DNA of 64,000 bases from Mauremys mutica (taxonomy: Eukaryota; Chordata; Testudines; Geoemydidae): positions 73,415,697 through 73,479,696 of the forward strand of contig NC_059072.1 in assembly GCF_020497125.1 (NCBI RefSeq), in the 5' to 3' direction. The translations under genes and the position numbers were made by a program. This document shows, piece after piece, positions 48,134 to 60,632 of the stretch. Position 1 is the stretch's first letter. Each line of letters begins with the position of its first letter. Under the pieces are notes generated by a model. The model saw nothing but the letters and a program-made list of their open reading frames with translations, was not told the DNA's origin and ran no database searches.

Positions 48134-48330
48134 CAGGGGTCAGCAACCTTTGGCACATGGCCCATCAGGGTAATCTGATGGCAGGCCACAAGATGTTTTG
48201 TTTATGTTGACTGTCCACAGCCACGGCCCTCTGCAGCTCCCAGTGGCTGCAGTTTGTCGTTCCCAGCCAATGGGAGCTGCGGGCAGTGGCAGCCAGCACG
48301 TCTCTTCGCACACCATCCAAGGGTTGAGAA
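48134..48330. mobile_element. hAT-type element, left part only
   Basis: The fragment begins CAGGGGTCAGCAACCTTTGG and contains GGCCCATCAGGGTAATCTGA, parallel to the MITE at 36497-36742 (GGCCCATCAGGATAAGCTGA). The right terminus is missing: at about 48331 the sequence changes to DIRS-type reverse transcriptase coding sequence. Confidence 0.65.
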
Positions 48331-48351
48331 GGTGTTCTGGCACCTTCACCT

Positions 48352-49240
48352 TCAAGCTATTGCGCCCCAGGCGGTAGGCAGACGCGAGCAACAGCTTGCA
48401 AGGGTCTGAGCCTCAGTCTGGCATGCCGGACCACACAAGTGCAGGCTGCTATGTGGCCCAGGAGACTCAGGCATCCCCTTGCAGTAATGATCGGCTCCCG
48501 CCTGAGGTCTTGAATAATATTTGACATGACTTGGAATCAGGTTTCTGGTAAAAACATCCTTGCCTGTACCAAGTCCAGCACCACTCCGATGATCTCTATT
48601 CTTTGGGTCGGTGATAAGGTTGATTTGTTCACGTTGAGAAGGAGGACCAGTCTTTTGAAAGCGAATCTGACTAAACAGACCTGAGATTCCACCTGCTCCC
48701 TGGTGCACCCCCTGAGCAGCCAGTCGTCTAGGTAGGGGTATACACCTGCACCTGCCTCCTCCGGAGGAAGGCTACTATGACCGACATGCACTTGGTGAAC
48801 ACTTGGGAAGCTGTTAATAGACCAAATGGGAGGACCATGAACTAATAATGTTTGTGGTCGACCACAAACCATAGGAACTGTCTGTGCACAGGCCGAATGG
48901 GTATGTGAAAGTATGCGTCTTTCATGTCGATGGTGGCGTACCAGTCTCCCAGATCCAAGGGAAGGGATAATTGTGCTCAGGGAAACCAAACTTCAATTTC
49001 ACCATGAATTCGTTGAGTCCTTGGAAGTCTAGAAGGGGTCTGAGACTGCCCCTCCCCCCCCCTCCTTTGCCTTGGGGATTAGGAAATAGTGGGAATAGAA
49101 TCCCTTGCCCCTTAGCTCCTGAGGAACCTCCTCCACAACTCCTATGGTGAGGAGCGCCCGCACCTCTGGATAAGGAGTTCCGCGTGAGAAGGGTCCCTGA
49201 AGAGGGAAGAACATTTAGTTGGGCCTTGGCCCTGTCCACA
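48352..49240 (-). pseudogene. DIRS-type reverse transcriptase remnant
   Basis: Three minus-strand frames join into one degraded enzyme. 49029-49214 gives GKGFYSHYFLIPKAKEGGGG. 48922-49239 gives SLRPLLDFQGLNEFMVKLKF. 48537-48989 gives TIIPSLGSG, then the catalytic box VYPYLDDWLLRG and STLSPTQRIEIIGVVLD. 48352-48708 continues with LLGHIAACTCVVRHARLRLR. This is the order and spacing of vertebrate DIRS reverse transcriptases. The Asp pair of YLDD is kept, but frameshifts separate the blocks. Confidence 0.8.
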
Positions 49241-49662
49241 ACGGGAACTGGGCATTTTACACCTGCCTCAGCGAAGGAGGATATGGGAGCTGTTGCTGCA
49301 GTTGGGGCAGGCAGCCGAGTCTAACGAAACCGGCAAAGAGGTCTGCGCCACAGCCTTCCCTTCATCAATAATGGTCGAGAACTCTACTCTGGTGGAATTA
49401 GCTTCTTAAACTTCAACACGGAGTCCTATGAGTTGAGGTTATTATCTACTGAGGACAGCTTGCTGGTTAGCTATCCTCAGCTGTAGGCCACCAGTTGTAT
49501 AAACCTTCCTGCTGAAAAGGTCCATCCTTTTCTAGACGGTTGATTTAGGGGCCCACCCCTACTGCCCGTCTCTTTCTCATTAACCACCAACCCTACTAGA
49601 GAGCATGGTTGCATGTGAGGAACAGATACTCGTATCCCTTAGAGGGGATGAAGTACTTGCAC

Positions 49663-51050
49663 TCAACACCCCTGGCAGTAGCTGGGACTGAAGCAGGGGT
49701 CTGCCACAGTCTTAATATTGCTCTGGATCGTTTTTATTAGTGGCAGAGCTACACGGGATGGTCCTTTTGGTGCAAAGATGTTGATCATGGGGTCCTCGGG
49801 TTCAACCACTTCCTCTGCCTGTAACCCCATGCTGAGGACAATCCTCCGGAGAAAGTCCTGGTGGGCCCTGCGGTCAACTGGAGGAGGGCCTGAGGTTGAA
49901 GCTCCTGCCACTGCCTCTTCCGGGGACGAAGACGAGGAGGCCAGAGGTGGAATGGGGTCCTCCTAGCCCTCCAGCTCCCTGACCTTCCCCGGGGTCAGAG
50001 TCTGGGGCCTCTGTGGTGACCACAGCCATGGTGGTGGTAGCCTGGCCTTGCAATGGGTCTTGGAGTCACCTCGGCTGTGACCTGGGCCAGTGGTGGGGCT
50101 TGTGCCAAAGTCGCCTTGGATCCCCGGAGCGTAGGCTGATCCTTGTCTGGCTGTAGTGGTCGGTGCTCAGAGGCCACCGAGCGGGAGCCCCTGGAAAAAG
50201 AGCCCTGGGCCTGATGGTAGGCCCGGGGGTCCAAAATGGCCATTGTGCCAGAGGCTGCCACTGGGGGTGCCATGCTGTTGGTGTCCCTCCGTCGCCTGTC
50301 AGATCTGTCTCGGCTGCAACGGGAATAGAAGGAAGCACCGTCCGAGTCCGATGAGACACAGTGAAGCTGAAGGGTACTGATAAGGGGTTGAGCTGATAAT
50401 GCGAGGGACAGGTGGAGGGAATCCAGTGTCAGGGATCGGTGACGGTCCTCTTTGAGCTGAGAATCAGTGCCGCTCCATCCTCTGTGTCAGGGAAAGGGAG
50501 TGATGTCCCACTGGTGCTGGGGAACCCCACATGGAATCCGAAGAGCAGTACCTTGGCGATAGCGATCTGGAGTGGTGCCAAGGCGAATGGTACCAGGCAG
50601 GAGAGGGTGACTGCCACATCATGGTCGGCTTGTCTCTAGACAGCGCCAGTCGCTGCGGCACCGGATGCTTATCTCTAACTGCTGGGGGCTGAGGAGCCGT
50701 CATGGCAATTAAATCTCTGGCGGCTTCAAAAGTGTCCAGGGTGAGTAACTCCTTCACCTGGCATTGCCCATCCAGAGAGTCGCTGGGCACCGTACTCAAC
50801 GGTCCCCTCGGGAGAACCGATGTCAACAGCGCCAACTCTTGCTGCTTGGGCACCGGGTACTCCTTCAAGGGATGCACCAATGCAGCGCCTGCTGATCCTG
50901 CTGCTTTCGGGACCCTGGTTGGCTTTTCTATGCCGCTTGTATGGGACCAGTGAACGTGAGCGGTGCCGGGTTGTCTCCTCAGCATGAGGTGCCAAAGAGC
51001 ACCGGTGCCGAGAGTCTCTTGTACTACAGTCCTTTCTCAGCACCATGTCA
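49663..51050 (-). pseudogene. DIRS-type Gag region remnant
   Basis: Upstream of the reverse transcriptase pieces in element orientation. 49663-49911 reads RRIVLSMGLQAEEVVEPEDP and VALPLIKTIQ, resembling the gag segment that precedes the KYFVP block in related elements. 50464-50985 gives a Ser/Pro/Arg-rich frame (HHSRSLSPRYCSSDS), consistent with the basic low-complexity N-terminal half of these proteins. Function cannot be intact. Confidence 0.5.
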
Positions 51051-53244
51051 CGTACCGATGCCAGGGCACTCCATATGGGACGTGCTTGGTGCCGGGTCCT
51101 AGTGGTCTGCAGCAGACTGGGGACAGAAAGCGAATGCCATGAGCAGTTGCTTAAGTCGGAAATCTCTCTCCTTTTTTGGCTTGGGGTGGAAAGCTCTGCA
51201 GATCTTGCACCTTTCTGTCTGGTGCACCTCCCCCAGAAACTTCAGACACAAGTCGGGGGTGGGGGGTCGCTCACTGGCATTGGCTTACTGCAGGTTCTGC
51301 AGGGTTTAAAGCCTGGGGCTCACGGCATGCCCCAGTGCCCAAGGGGGTGGGGAGCTAGGGATTGGGGAAACCCCACTCCCAAACCTTACTATGTATACAC
51401 ACTATCTAGTAATAATAACTAACTATAACTAAACTAAACTAACTATGAAAGAACACTGAGGGAAGAACTTGCTAGGCAAGCGATCACAGTCTCGCCAACC
51501 ATCACTGGCAGCAAAAAAGAACCGAGGAGGCGCAGGGTCCTATATCCAGCACCATGAAGGCGCCACTCCAGAGGGCTCCACAGCCTACCCGAAGGGAGCT
51601 GCTAAGGGAAAACTTTCCAACAACTGTGCATGCAGCGTGCACATGTACCTGAATGGAATTAACACAAACAAGCGCTCGAATAAGAACAGCATTTTCCGAC
51701 AGAAAAACAAGGTCAGAAAAATATACCCACAGCTCTAGTACAACCTCCAAGTAATTTGTTCTGGTGACAAGTTACAAGTTGGTTTAAATAGCAATTTTTT
51801 GCCTACTGTCTTTATTTCACAGAATTGATCTTGATACACCTTTAAATAGAACAGACGTATGTTTTAATTCTACAAAAATTCATAATATTAAAAATTTAGA
51901 CAACTGACTGAGCTGTTCTAAAATGAAACCTAGCCAGCAGGTTGACAAGGAAATCAAACAATCCACACTAATCAACTAGTATGACTTACTAAACATTTGC
52001 AAAATATTTTCCTGATCTTCTAGTGGGCCAAGAGTAATAAAAATAGATACACTTAAGATAAGACTGCCACACAGTCTATAGCATTTACTTTTACAGTGGT
52101 TCCTTAAATAGTCAACATACACTTCATTTTGAATGAAGCTTTTTCAAATATACTTTACAGTTGTATTTTGGGATGGGGAGTGACTGCTGTAAGTTTTCAA
52201 ACTGTTATCAGACAATATTGGCAGGGCAAGTTATTTTGCTGATGTGGATTTCTATGAGATAGGGCAAATATCTTCTGCAATAATGAAATTAAATCTATTT
52301 TAAAGTAAAGCTCACCCTTTCTAATTCTCATTTTGCCAATCCAGAAATAAAGTTTCCTGAAGAAATACCCAGTCCCCTGAAAAATTTAAGAACACATAGG
52401 ATGGCAACGCAAAAAATAATCATTTCAATAAAACAGTACATTAACTAGTATGCTATAAACTATTTTATTTTAGCACATTAATTTTTGATGCAATAGCCTT
52501 GTTTGTTTTTGCATGTGTGCTAGTTTGCAAAATGATGCCATATACAGTGGGCCTCTCACACTGTAAAACAACGAAGATTGAATGTACATTATAAAGTATA
52601 ACCAATTCTAAAACAAAAACTTTAGGTGCTATGATCTCCATCTCTCTGCCCAGAGGATAAACTGTTGATTTAAAATTCCAGGAGACTTGTTTTTTTAACT
52701 CAATAGTTGAAATGTAAGTGTCATATTAAACAAATGTCAAATTAATAAGTATTGTCAAACACGTCTCCTTGCTTCTATTACCGGCTACCTTCTACTCTTG
52801 AAATTCATGAAAAGCATTTCTTCCGGTCTAAAAGTAAGTAAAGAACCCAAGCTTTTAAAAAACTTTGGGCCAAATTTGAAATGGGAGGGCATTTAAGAAA
52901 CAGAAAAACTGGTGTACACACTTTCCTTTCCACAGCATTACTGAGTGGTACCTATAGCTGATGTAATCTTTCATGTTTGTTCAAGTCTTATGGAGAAGGC
53001 ATGCAGAGCTGATTAGTACAAAGCACTTACTGGTTATCACTAGTCATACAGCAATTCGTTTAATAAATTGGTAGACACAACACCCACAAACTTCTCTAAA
53101 GAGGTTTCTCTTCTTGCACCATATCTGTAGTTACAAAAAAATGCATCATTATGTAAAATTTAATTCATAATCTTTTTCTAAAGCTAAGGAGAGATACAGG
53201 CAAACTGACATTTCTTTTGTATGGCAACATGAAAACCAACATTA

Positions 53245-53394
53245 AAGGTTGATGGCCATATCTGTCATGCACTCTATGGCTTCTGGTGGCATGGAATGAA
53301 TCAAGGCTGTCCCTCTGGAGGTCAGCTGCTCACTAGATGTCCCATGGTTTGGAAGCATCAAGTGCTTCTGCACGATCAATGCCATCAACGTGGC
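53245..53394 (-). pseudogene. Unidentified coding-like segment (about 49 codons)
   Basis: The minus-strand frame after a TAG reads VATLMALIVQKHLMLPNHGT, then SSEQLTSRGTALIHSMPPEA and IECMTDMAINL, ending at a TAA. The ORF from its first ATG is 45 codons, too short for a simple length cut-off. It is in the transcript sense of PPP1R12A, inside intron 1. A splice-acceptor-like stretch (GAGTTGCTTTTCAG) lies just upstream, but the frame then meets a TAG. Source family unknown; it may be a fossil exon or transposon piece. Confidence 0.33.
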
Positions 53395-54519
53395 AACCTA
53401 TCGAAAGTCTTGCAGTCTGAAAAGCAACTCAAGCTACAATCTCAATATTTGAACTAAATTGTTAAGCAAATAATGCTACAGATAGTTTACAGGGGGAAAA
53501 AAATCAAAATTAAAGATATTTGATGTCAAAAGGCTACACTAAATAGAACATGAAAGAATTTTAAAAGTCAAGATTTTCCAAATCATTGTTCCATATTTTA
53601 TTTATAGTTGGGAATATATATAATTTCCCAACTATAACTTTGCCCTAATGACATGCAGCATTAGGAAGTAATTTTCATGTATTAAAGTTTTAGATTTGCA
53701 GTACGTAACGTTATAGTTAAGATTGCAACTTAATTTCTACATGTGCGCAATGTGATGAGATGCTATGACATAACTTGAATATTAGAGATAGATTTAGTGT
53801 TTGTCAGGCTTTTTTTTTTTTTTAACTGCAATCTCATATGTAAATTAAGTATGTAGATTTACCACGATTTTAATCTGAGGGGTAGATATTTTGCCACAAG
53901 TGTGCATAATTGGAAGTCTGCATGTTTAAGTCTTGTTACAAGCTTATATAGGGTAAAATTCTTTGTTCCTTGCACACCACACCCACTGAAGTCAATAAGT
54001 GGGCAAGGATAGCAGGATCAGGTCCCTAGTATGACTCAAAACCTGGTTTCTTCTTCCCTTATTAAAAAAAATTAAAAACAATGTATATTATGTATAAGTC
54101 AATCCAAAGCTGCCCAAAATATGTAAGACAAGAAAGAAGTTTGCAAGTGTGTTTCAAAACCTCCCACAAAGTTATTTAGATTTCCCCACTTTTAACACTT
54201 TCAAGTGTGTTAGAATTTTTTTACTAGATGAAACCATCATATTAAAAGTTTTCAGATAAGTGTAACAGTCATTCATTTTTTTTTTGGCCCAAAAACACCA
54301 GAAGAAATCTAAAAGATGTGATGTTAAAAGCGTTATCCCACACAAAATGATTTAATCCACCACAGAAAGAAAGGAAATAAATCATTTACAAAAATCAGCA
54401 TTCCTAGATTGAAAGATAGATATGGGAAAAACACCCAATTACAAGCAAGGTGTTTTAGACTAGGATGTACAAGACCATTAAATTACCTATTATCCCTTGT
54501 CTCAAGCCTGGGCTCTATC

Positions 54520-54810
54520 CTTAAAAATTTAGGTTGACATAACTACTTTGCTCAGGGGTGTGAAAAATCCCCACCCCTGAGTAATGTATCTATGTTGACC
54601 TAAGCCCCAGTGTAGATGCAGGTAGGCCAATGGAAGAATGCTTCCACTGACCTAACTACTGCCTCTTGGAGAGGTGATGTTCCCTTTAGCAACAAATACA
54701 ATCCCCCTTCCATCACTGTTGGCTGCATCTACACTATGGGGTTATGCCAGCACAGCTACAGTGCTGTAACTACACTGCTATAGCCCCCATTGTGTAGACA
54801 ATGCCTCAGT
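54520..54810. mobile_element. Non-autonomous DNA element (turtle MITE type)
   Basis: The stretch has the usual wording of a turtle MITE: TTTAGGTTGACATAACTAC near the left, a small internal hairpin (CAGGGGTGTGAAAAATCC then CCACCCCTGAG), and CCCCCATTGTGTAGACAATG at the right. Precise ends and target duplication are not clear. It has no ORF. Confidence 0.6.
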
Positions 54811-56594
54811 AACTTGAGCTAAGTATGTTAGAAGCAAGGATGCTACTAAGCAGCTCTCACCAGGGCTCTCAATAGAGCAGCGCACCCTCAAACTTGTAAA
54901 ATTAACCCCCTTAGGAGTATTGTTTGTAGATTTTGCAGGAGCCTCAGCATTATTTCATATTAAAACAAGACCTATACGTTCTGAGAGAGTAAAGTAAGCA
55001 GTTTTATCATCTAAAACAAGGCATTCAGGGATAGCTTGGTCACAATGCCAGCGTGGCCTAGGAATTTGAGCTCAGTGTAAGACATGCATACCAGAGATTG
55101 TGGCCTAATCAATGTATGGTTCTGACAGCATACTAAAACATACTAATTGAAATCAATGGATTGCTTTGTTCCCCAAAGACTTTTGTGTATATGTAGATTA
55201 GATACGACAAGCTTTGGTTCTAGTTTTACACTTTGTTGAAAACTGTTATCCTGTTTTAGCACCCATTCTACCAATGTTAAACCACATTCCAATATTTACG
55301 CATTGTCATCTCAGAAGTAGCTTCACTGTTATTCTGGCCTGTGTCCTAGTAGCGGCGATGATGGGTCATATACTAAGCTCAGTACAGATGTACAATGGTC
55401 CACATACTTCACCTGAAACGTGTAGGGATATGATCGACATACAGGATGGATTACTAGATTGTGACTGGTTAAACAGAGAAATTTAATTTTATTGAAAAAC
55501 TATAAAAGTGATTAAACAGTGAAATCTAGTGACATAAGGAACCATGTCTTGACTCTCACAGCTATTATATTAATGGGTCCACAAGCACTGATTAGTTCTC
55601 ATGATAAAATAAGGATGCCCAATCCACCACCTTTTAAATTTTGAGGTGGGAAGCTTGAGTTGACATAAAAATGTGCTCAGGCCCAGGTCTAACCTCAGGA
55701 TAGGCTAAGTAAACTACTCCATCAGAAGTTAGCCATATTTAATTCATTCAATTTTTTGGTACACATACATACACAATCCCACTTTTGGGAGAGCTACAGT
55801 CAACAAAACAGGTTCACAAACCAAAGATGCTGGTATCCTGAAGCATACACACTGCTGACTTATGAATCTTAAACCACATTAATCATTCATCTACAGAACA
55901 CATTGATAGCTTCAGAAAGAAGTCACCATAGAGTACCAAGTATTAATAAAAGTGTCTGCATAGATCAGGGGTATAATTTTCTGACACTTGTCAAGATTCT
56001 TGTCACTTCTTTCCCCATCTCAGCCCCTCTGCCTATCACCTCCAAACAGGTTGAAAGCTCTTCTGCAAGGAATCCTGAACTTTCCTTGAAGTACAGGATA
56101 GAAACAAGGCAAAATTGACTACAATTGTCAGATCATTTTGTAACACGCAGGGAGCATATTAGTAGTCCCTAGTCAACAGTAGGAGAATCTCTTGTCCCAG
56201 TAAGTGGTGACATTTGCAAACCTCTCCAGCAACTCTCCCTAGCCAACAGAAGCAGCAAGTCTCTCACTGTGAAGGGAGAAATATCTCCATAAGGTAAGAT
56301 CAGGAGGTAGGGGAAGTGCGTGATTCCAAAAGACACCCCACGTGCATATCACCTAGATACAACTGAATAGCCCCCTATAAATACCCAACATAGAAAAGTG
56401 TGCTCACCAGATACCAACACACTGCTCTTACCTATAGAAATTTATTCAAGAACAAGAAAGAAGAATCAAGTGTACAAAAAACATTAGAGATAAAGAAAAT
56501 CAACAAACACTGCTTTTGGAAAATGCATATCTAGGTATGTTCACCATCACCACCACACCACCTAAGTATCCACCAAATAGATTGAGATAAATTT

Positions 56595-56740
56595 ATCCTT
56601 AACACCCCATTGGGGTAGAGAAGTAAAGGCAGAGTTCTAGTGACTGGTCTAAAGCCTGCCATAGATTGTGGAACCAAGAAGTGAAGCCATATCTCCCAAT
56701 CTCAGGCCAGTTCCTCGCCATGGTATCACTTTTCTCTAGA
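56595..56740 (+). repeat. MIR/L2-like or reptile SINE tail fragment
   Basis: The phrases AACACCCCATTGGGGTAGAG, GCCATATCTCCCAATCTCAG and GCCATGGTATCACTTTTCTC parallel an old SINE body with a LINE2-like region. It is too diverged for a firm family call. Confidence 0.4.
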
Positions 56741-56839
56741 GTTGTACCACAACAATTAATTCTGGAATTTGAAGCAACAGAAGAATGTTGAAGAGTCTAG
56801 AGTCATATTGATGCTTGTTGTTTCACATGTGTCCTGGGG

Positions 56840-59755
56840 ACAGACTAGATAGAATAGTCAGGAAAACTTTAAACTAATAACAAAGGGAGAGGATAAAAAG
56901 AGATGACAGGAGCACTCACTTACAACAGAATCAAGATATTGAGAACAAAAATTAATAAAGAAACCACAGGACATGAGAAGTTATTTAACTGTCTATAGGC
57001 CAATGCTAGGAGGCTGGGTAACAAACAAGAGGAATTGGAATTGCTCATTATGATTCTAACTTTAATCTAGCTGGTATTACTGAAACCTGGTGGGATGATC
57101 CCCATGACTGGAATGTCAAAATCAACGGTTATAACCTATTTAGGAAGGATTGTTTGGGCAAAAGACGTAGAAGAGTGGCACTCTGTCAAAAATGGCAGAT
57201 TCCAAGTCACTGATAACTTGCAAGAAAATTATCTGGAATGCTTATGGATCAACTAAAGCACAAGATGGGTATTAGTGAGTGTCAGTTACAGATCACAAAA
57301 ATCACACTGGGAACAGCATAACCACCAGCTCCTTAACCATCTCTCTATAACATATAGGGGGAAAAGCTGCACCATGTGAAACATCAACTGGAGTCAAGTA
57401 TCAGAGGGGTACCCATATTAGTCTGGATCTGTAAAAAGCGACAGAGTCCTGTGGCACCTTATAGACTAACAGAAGTAATGGAGCATTGACGAAGTGGGTA
57501 TTCACCCACGGAAGCTTATGCTCCAATCCTTCTGTTAGTCTATAAGGTGCCACAGGTCACTCTCTCACTTCAACTGGAGTGACGTCTGCTGTAGGTCTCA
57601 TGCTGTCAGTACTAAAATATTCCTTGGAATTTCAAATTATAGATGATAAATTTCCAAACTCAAAAATCCAACAGTGGGAAATTCTATATTAGACTGATCT
57701 TGACACACAAAGCGGAACTGATCACCTAGCTGGTAGCTTAGGTACAAGTGATCATGACTTGATCACATACAATGTGCAAACAGAATAAAGTCCAAACTAG
57801 TAATATATATGTGCAGTGCTTTGAAAAGGCCAATTTCACAAACCTGGGAGAAAGAATTTAATAAAGATGTGAATGATAATTAGGAATTGTTTAAGAACTA
57901 TTTAGACACCCAGAAGTCCACTACGGAGGAAGAAGATCATATTGGGGAAAAAAACAATCTAGTTTACAGGGGAAGTGAAGGCAACCATAAAAAATTAAAA
58001 TAAATAAATAAAATGGAAAGGGGAATATTATATTATGAATATAAGTCAGAAGTTAAGAATTGCAGAAAACTGATCAGGGAAGCGAAGGGACACAAGGAAA
58101 AAAGATCTAAGACCAATAAAGATAAAAACAATAAGAAGCTAAGTATATTAGGAACAAAGAATCCAAACAACGGTATTGGACCATTACAAGATGGAAGTTC
58201 ACAGAATTATCAATAATAATGCAGTATTTGGGAAAAACAGATGTAGTTACATGATGATGTTGATAATACTCTTTCCATTCCACTAGTGTCTCAGGAGGAT
58301 CTAAGTAGATCCATATCCAAGAATTTTAAAAACTGGCTGAAGAGCAGATCATTAATGTTGATTTTCAACAAGTATTGAAACACTGGGGAAATTCTAAAAA
58401 CTGGAAATAAGCTAATGTTGTGTCAGTATTTAAAAAGGGTAAATGGGAAGATTTGGTAATTATAGGTCTATCAGTCTGACACGAACCTTGGTGAGATACT
58501 GGTGTGGCTGATATGGGACGCAAAGAATAATATGATTAATGCCACAGGACATGGGTTTATGGAAAACAGATCCTGTCAAACTAACATTTTTTATTGTGAT
58601 TAAAAGTTTGGTTGATAAAGGTAATAGTGCTGATGTGTCACACTTGGACCACTGTAAGGTGCTGACTTTGTACTGCATGACATTCTGATTAAAAAGCCAA
58701 AATGATAAAATTAATATGGCACAAATTAAATGGATTAAAAGCTGGGTAACTGATAGGTCTCAAAATGTAATTGTAAATGGGGAATCACCATCGAGAAGGT
58801 ATTTTTCTAGTGGGGTCCTCCAGGGATCAGTTCTTGGCCCTACACGCTAACGCTTTGTTTTTGTTTTTTTTATCATCCAAAAGAAAAGAAAATCACTGAT
58901 AACATTTGCAGATGAAAAAGTGGGGGAGTGATTAACAAGGAAGAGGACAGGACACTAATACAGAAAGATCTGGATTGCGTGGGCATAAGCAAACAGTGTG
59001 CATGCTAATAAAGCTAAATGTAAATATATACATCAGGAACAATTAATATGGGCCATACATACAGGACAGGGGACTATCTTAGGAAGCAGTAACTCTGAAA
59101 AAGATTTTTTGGTCATGGTAGATAATCAGCTAACCGTGAGCTCCTGTGCAATACTGTGGCCAAAAGGGCTAATATAATCCTTGGCTGCATAAACTGGGGA
59201 ATCTCAAGTAGGAATACAGAAGTTATTTTACCTCTGCATTTGACATGAATGCAACTGCTGCTGGAATACTGTGTCCACAATTCAAGAAGGATGTTGATAA
59301 ATTGGAGAGGGTTCAGCGAAGAACCACGAGAATGATTAATGGATAGAAAACCTGCATTATAGTGATAGACACAAAGAGCTAAATCTACTTAATGTAACAA
59401 AGAGAAGGTTGCGGGGTGATTTCATTACAGTCTATAATTATCTACCCAGGGAAGAAATATTTAATAATGGACTCTTCAAACTAGTTGGCAAAGGCGTAAC
59501 ATGATCCAATAGCTTAAAGTTGAAGCTGGACAAATTCATACTGGAAATAAGGCTTATATTTTTGACAGTGTAAGTAATTAAAAATTGAAAAGATCACAGT
59601 GAATTCTGCATCATTAGAAATTTTTAAATCTAGATTGTATGTTTTGCTAAAAGATGTGCTCTAGGAATTATTTTGGGGATGTTCTATGGCTTGTGTTACA
59701 TAGGAGATCAGACTAGATGATCACAATGGTCCTTTCTGGCCTTGGAATCTATGCA
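56840..59755 (+). mobile_element. CR1 LINE copy with endonuclease and reverse transcriptase remnants
   Basis: The plus-strand order follows a CR1 second ORF. Around 57069-57150 it reads AGITETWWDDPHDWNVKING (endonuclease, ITETWWDD block). Near 58800 comes a degraded GVPQGSVLGP (GVLQGSVLGP), then ITFADEK in place of FADDTK near 58900. The 3' end blocks follow, closing at GGCCTTGGAATCTATGCATC. Stops and frameshifts are frequent. A foldback repeat is nested at 57395-57569. It is antisense to PPP1R12A. Confidence 0.82.
57395..57569. repeat. Foldback short repeat nested in CR1, 11-bp duplication
   Basis: The left part is AAGTATCAGAGGGGTACCC and GTCCTGTGGCACCTTATAG. The centre is GACGAAGTGGGTATTCACCC. 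The right arm returns through GGAAGCTTATGCTCCAATCC and GTCTATAAGGTGCCACAGG. TCAACTGGAGT flanks the unit at 57384-57394 and 57570-57580. The right arm lacks the tail block present on the left, as in the copy at 14334. Confidence 0.87.
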
Positions 59756-60632
59756 TCTTCCACTTCAGCTTTTCCAATCTACCACCAATTTAGAGAATTG
59801 TTTCTCACAGATACAAATGGATAGCTTTTTACTTATGCTGTAGAACAAAGAGAAATAAATTATGGAGAGGAATTATATAGCTGATCTGAATTCTAATTTA
59901 AATATAGCTCCTTGCTTAAACCAGAAGTGTAGTGCAACAGGAGGTAAGTTCCTGCAAAGCTTAAGATCGGTCATTTGGAAAGGGTGTTTTTTTTTTTAAA
60001 TCACTGTAATTAAATACAAGATCCCCTTTTCAGAATAGGGCTCCAAATGCAATATATAATAAATCTTTAATAAAGACAAATCTTTTGTAAATGTTTTTAG
60101 ACCAAGTTTCAGAGATTTTCAATGAAAGAAAACATGAAAGAATTTAAGTTTATTAAACACTTAAGCAATTCTTATGTACTAGTTTGGATAAGATTGTATG
60201 GAACTTGGCTAAAAAGCAAAATTATTTTAGCCATCCTTTAATCACCCCAAAAAAGTTTTAGTATGAAATAGAATGTGAAAAAAAAACAAACAAAAAAACC
60301 AGTAGTTCTTCTGTTTACAATGAAGTAACCAAAGTAATCTAGCCAATGAGAAAATGGTAGAGCTTATCCAGAATAATCCAGCATTATCATTCCTCAAATA
60401 CATATTGTTTATTATCAAATTAAGAATCATTTGCAGTTTGTGAAACTGTCCATTCAAGTGTATTATTTCCATAGACATGATATGTGGTAAGAAGGGGATA
60501 AGGAAAGGGGAAAGATATTTTAATCTTGTAGTTGTGAAATTCTGTCTGCCGCCACCCAACTCCTTAGATGTGACTTTTTCAACTATAGTCCTACCTTTAT
60601 GGGAAATACAATTCAGTACTGTCAGTAATTTA

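Larger units (their letters stand above)
48331..51690 (-). mobile_element. Truncated DIRS-type retroelement (gag and reverse transcriptase)
   Basis: Minus-strand order from 51690 downward: a terminal repeat-like edge (GCGCTCGAATAAGAACAGC), a gag-like region full of short frames (about 49660-51050), then reverse transcriptase remnants (48352-49240). The element stops within the reverse transcriptase C-terminal part near 48331, so RNase H, methyltransferase and recombinase regions and the other terminal repeat are missing. It is the same broad family as 33501-38378 and more GC-rich than its surroundings. Multiple frameshifts make it inactive. Confidence 0.72.

Noticed and set aside
50066..50985. 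Long overlapping ORFs on both strands
   Set aside because: They belong to the GC-rich gag region of a DIRS-type element. They are not host genes, and the plus-strand frames are shadows.
55214..55486. 90-codon plus-strand ORF with several CpG-containing codons
   Set aside because: It lacks recognisable motifs, starts from a non-ATG codon, and shows no splice sites or partner exons. It is probably chance.
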